This document shows, piece by piece, positions 5,082-6,640 of a stretch of DNA of 6,640 nucleotides; the stretch's first letter is position 1; every line of letters begins with the position of its first letter. Under the pieces are notes generated by a model, which was not told the DNA's origin, did not search any database, and was given only the letters and a program-made list of their open reading frames with translations. Made by a program: the position numbers and the translations under genes. Source of the DNA: an uncultured Elusimicrobia bacterium. GTDB taxonomy: Bacteria; Elusimicrobiota; Elusimicrobia; UBA1565; UBA9628. The stretch lies in the NCBI GenBank assembly GCA_903874575.1, contig CAIQSZ010000252.1:1-6640 (forward strand). The letters are read 5' to 3'.

Positions 5082-5968
5082 CCCTCTGGCTCTGGCTCGC
5101 CCTCGGACTCATCGTCTTCGCGGCGGGGTTTTTCGCGCTTCAATGGTGGGGCTCGGGCATCATCCTCCACCCGCCGGCCATGTCGCCGATGTGGATTTTC
5201 CCCGAGCAGTTCGGCCTGCGCTACGAGAAGGTCGCCTTCAAAACCGAGGACGGCCTGGAGTTGAAAGGCTGGCTGTTGCCCTCCCCGACGGGCGACAGAC
5301 GCACCATAGTCATGTGCCACGGCTGGGGCGACAACAAGGGCGAGCTCCTCAAACAGACCTACTTCCTCAACGAGAAGGTCGGCTTCAACCTGCTCTACTT
5401 CGACTTCCGCTCCCACGGCGAGAGCGAGGGCGAGATCACGACCATCGGCGGCCTGGAAACCATGGATTTCGACGCCGCGGTGAAATGGCTGCGCGCGGCC
5501 AGGCCCGAGCTGGCCGAAAAGATGGGGGTGTTCGGCGTGTCCATGGGCGCGGCGGTGGCCGTCGCGTCCATGCCCGAGCACCCCGAACTGCGCTGCGCCG
5601 TCGTCGAGAGCCCGTTCTCCGACTACCGCGGCGTCATCCGCCGCTGGGCGTGGAACCACCTCAATATCCCGCGCTTTCCCTTGATCGACATGTCCCTCTG
5701 GATGCTGCGCCTGCGCGTGGGCGACCCGCACATCGACAGGTTCAACCCCCACGAGGCCGCGGGCCGCATCGCCCCGCGCCCGCTGTTCGTCATCGGCGGC
5801 GAGCTGGACGACCTGATGCCCGAGGACGACGTGCGCCGCGTCTTCGACGCCGCCCGGGAGCCCAAGCAGATCTGGATCGTCCCCGGCGCCCACCACGCGA
5901 AATGCCGCGAGGCCTCGGAGATGGAGTTCGACACGCGGGTCGGCGGCTTCTTCTCCCGCAACCTGTGA
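5078..5968 (+). CDS. Membrane-anchored alpha/beta hydrolase
   Basis: This 296-residue serine hydrolase starts with one N-terminal transmembrane helix (residues ~2-24, TLWLWLALGLIVFAAGFFAL), so it is probably held in the inner membrane. The hydrolase core follows. It has the oxyanion-loop motif CHGWGDNKGE (80-89), YFDFRSHGESEG (107-118), the nucleophile elbow GVSMGA with S155, a probable catalytic Asp D244 in GGELDDLMP (240-248), and His H273 in PGAHHAK. The order matches Bem46/ABHD13- or YfhR-like esterase/thioesterase families, but the substrate cannot be predicted. It overlaps panB (ATGA) and panC (GTGA), so it is co-translated with pantothenate genes. A role in that pathway would be new and is only suggested by position. 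No signal-peptidase site is obvious. Confidence 0.92.
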   Translation: MTLWLWLALGLIVFAAGFFALQWWGSGIILHPPAMSPMWIFPEQFGLRYEKVAFKTEDGLELKGWLLPSPTGDRRTIVMCHGWGDNKGELLKQTYFLNEKVGFNLLYFDFRSHGESEGEITTIGGLETMDFDAAVKWLRAARPELAEKMGVFGVSMGAAVAVASMPEHPELRCAVVESPFSDYRGVIRRWAWNHLNIPRFPLIDMSLWMLRLRVGDPHIDRFNPHEAAGRIAPRPLFVIGGELDDLMPEDDVRRVFDAAREPKQIWIVPGAHHAKCREASEMEFDTRVGGFFSRNL

Positions 5969-6640
5969 GGAGCGCCCCCCTCGTCCGCACGAAGGCCGCG
6001 CTCGCCGCGCTCGTCGCCGGCTGGAGGAAAAAAGAGCTCTCCGTCGGCTTGGTGCCCACGATGGGCGCGCTCCACCGCGGCCACGGCGCGCTGGTGCGCC
6101 GCGCCGCCGAGGACAACGACCGCGTCGTCGTCTCCGTGTTCGTCAACCCCCTCCAGTTCGGACCGAACGAGGACTACGGCCGCTACCCGCGCGCCCTGCC
6201 CGCCGACCGCCGTCTGGCCGCCGCCGCGGGAGCCGACGCCGTGTACGCGCCGTCGGAGGCGGAAATGTCGTCCGGCGGCCTGCGCGCGCGCGTGGAAGTC
6301 GAAGGCCTGTCCGACGTCTACTGCGGCCGCGACCGTCCCGGGCATTTCCGCGGCGTGGCCACCGTCGTGCTCAAGCTTTTCAACCAAGTCCGGCCCGACC
6401 GCGCGTACTTCGGCGAGAAGGACTTCCAGCAGGTCGCGATCCTGGAACGGATGGTCCGCGACCTGGACGTCCCCGTCGAGATCGCGCGCGTGCCAATCGT
6501 GCGCGAGCGCGACGGGCTGGCCCTGTCCAGCCGCAACGCGTACCTCACCAAGGCCGAGCGCGCCGCCGCGCCGGCGCTGCGCCTGGCGCTGGAGGCGGGG
6601 CGCGCCGAGTCCAAGCGCCGCCGCGCCACGCCGCGGTCGG
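5965..6640 (+). CDS. panC: Pantothenate synthetase (PanC), 3' end outside window
   Basis: PanC joins pantoate and beta-alanine using ATP, the last step of pantothenate synthesis. About 225 of the usual ~280 residues are present; the frame is still open at the window end. Motifs in order are VPTMGALHRGH (30-40, the HIGH-type nucleotide site), VSVFVNPLQFGPNEDYGRYPR (from 56), RPGHFRGVATVVLKLFNQVRP (from 124), FGEKDFQQ (149-156) and VRERDGLALSSRNAYL (from 179, the KMSKS-type loop). The start is a GTG overlapping the hydrolase stop as GTGA. It leaves 26 residues before the first beta strand, as expected for the family. No in-frame ATG precedes the HIGH-type motif. The last residues seen (AESKRRRATPRS) are in the less conserved C-terminal domain and cannot be judged. 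It is part of the panB-hydrolase-panC operon. Confidence 0.95.
   Translation, partial: MRSAPLVRTKAALAALVAGWRKKELSVGLVPTMGALHRGHGALVRRAAEDNDRVVVSVFVNPLQFGPNEDYGRYPRALPADRRLAAAAGADAVYAPSEAEMSSGGLRARVEVEGLSDVYCGRDRPGHFRGVATVVLKLFNQVRPDRAYFGEKDFQQVAILERMVRDLDVPVEIARVPIVRERDGLALSSRNAYLTKAERAAAPALRLALEAGRAESKRRRATPRS

Noticed and set aside
1..6640. CRISPR array, insertion sequence or riboswitch
   Set aside because: No regularly spaced repeats, transposase motifs, terminal inverted repeats or recognisable aptamer were seen; there is also little intergenic space for them.

Overview
This is a very GC-rich bacterial window with tightly packed genes, all on the + strand. It holds the 3' part of an HMG-CoA lyase-like gene, a RES/Xre toxin-antitoxin operon, two tRNA genes, and two biosynthetic gene clusters. 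The base composition, the many 4-nt start/stop overlaps and the consensus-like promoters point to a high-GC bacterium. The phylum cannot be fixed from the sequence; a poorly cultured lineage such as a high-GC Elusimicrobiota or a deltaproteobacterial-type group is only a guess.

Layout. (1) Positions 1-564 carry the C-terminal ~187 residues of an HMGL-like TIM-barrel lyase whose start lies outside the window. (2) Positions 603-1916 are a less GC-rich accessory cassette. A strong sigma70-type promoter (TTGACA, 17 nt, TACAAT) has an 18-bp perfect palindrome between its -35 and -10 boxes. It drives an Xre/MbcA/ParS-type antitoxin, an overlapping RES-domain toxin, and a 52-codon ORF joined to the toxin by an ATGA overlap. 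Codon composition in that last ORF collapses halfway, so it may be a gene remnant. (3) Positions 1977-2157 hold an extended -10 promoter, tRNA-Lys(TTT) and tRNA-Glu(TTC). (4) Positions 2168-3737 are dapB (lysine/diaminopimelate synthesis), an unrecognised two-helix membrane protein, and folK (folate synthesis), joined by GTGA overlaps. (5) Positions 3745-4155 encode a stand-alone receiver protein. (6) Positions 4215-6640 are panB, a membrane-anchored alpha/beta hydrolase and panC (incomplete), again joined by 4-nt overlaps.

How the genes work together. The housekeeping part combines lysine/peptidoglycan precursor synthesis, pterin activation for folate, and the two core steps of pantothenate synthesis (PanB makes ketopantoate, PanC joins pantoate to beta-alanine). 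The toxin-antitoxin cassette stands apart in composition and has its own autoregulatory-looking promoter. The most unusual points are the operator built into the antitoxin promoter spacer, the coupled third ORF behind the RES toxin, dapB starting 10 nt after the end of tRNA-Glu, the -10-like boxes placed exactly 6 nt before the ATG of both the receiver gene and panB, and the hydrolase wedged between panB and panC. I see no clearly novel defence or mobile system; the toxin operon with its third ORF is the nearest candidate.
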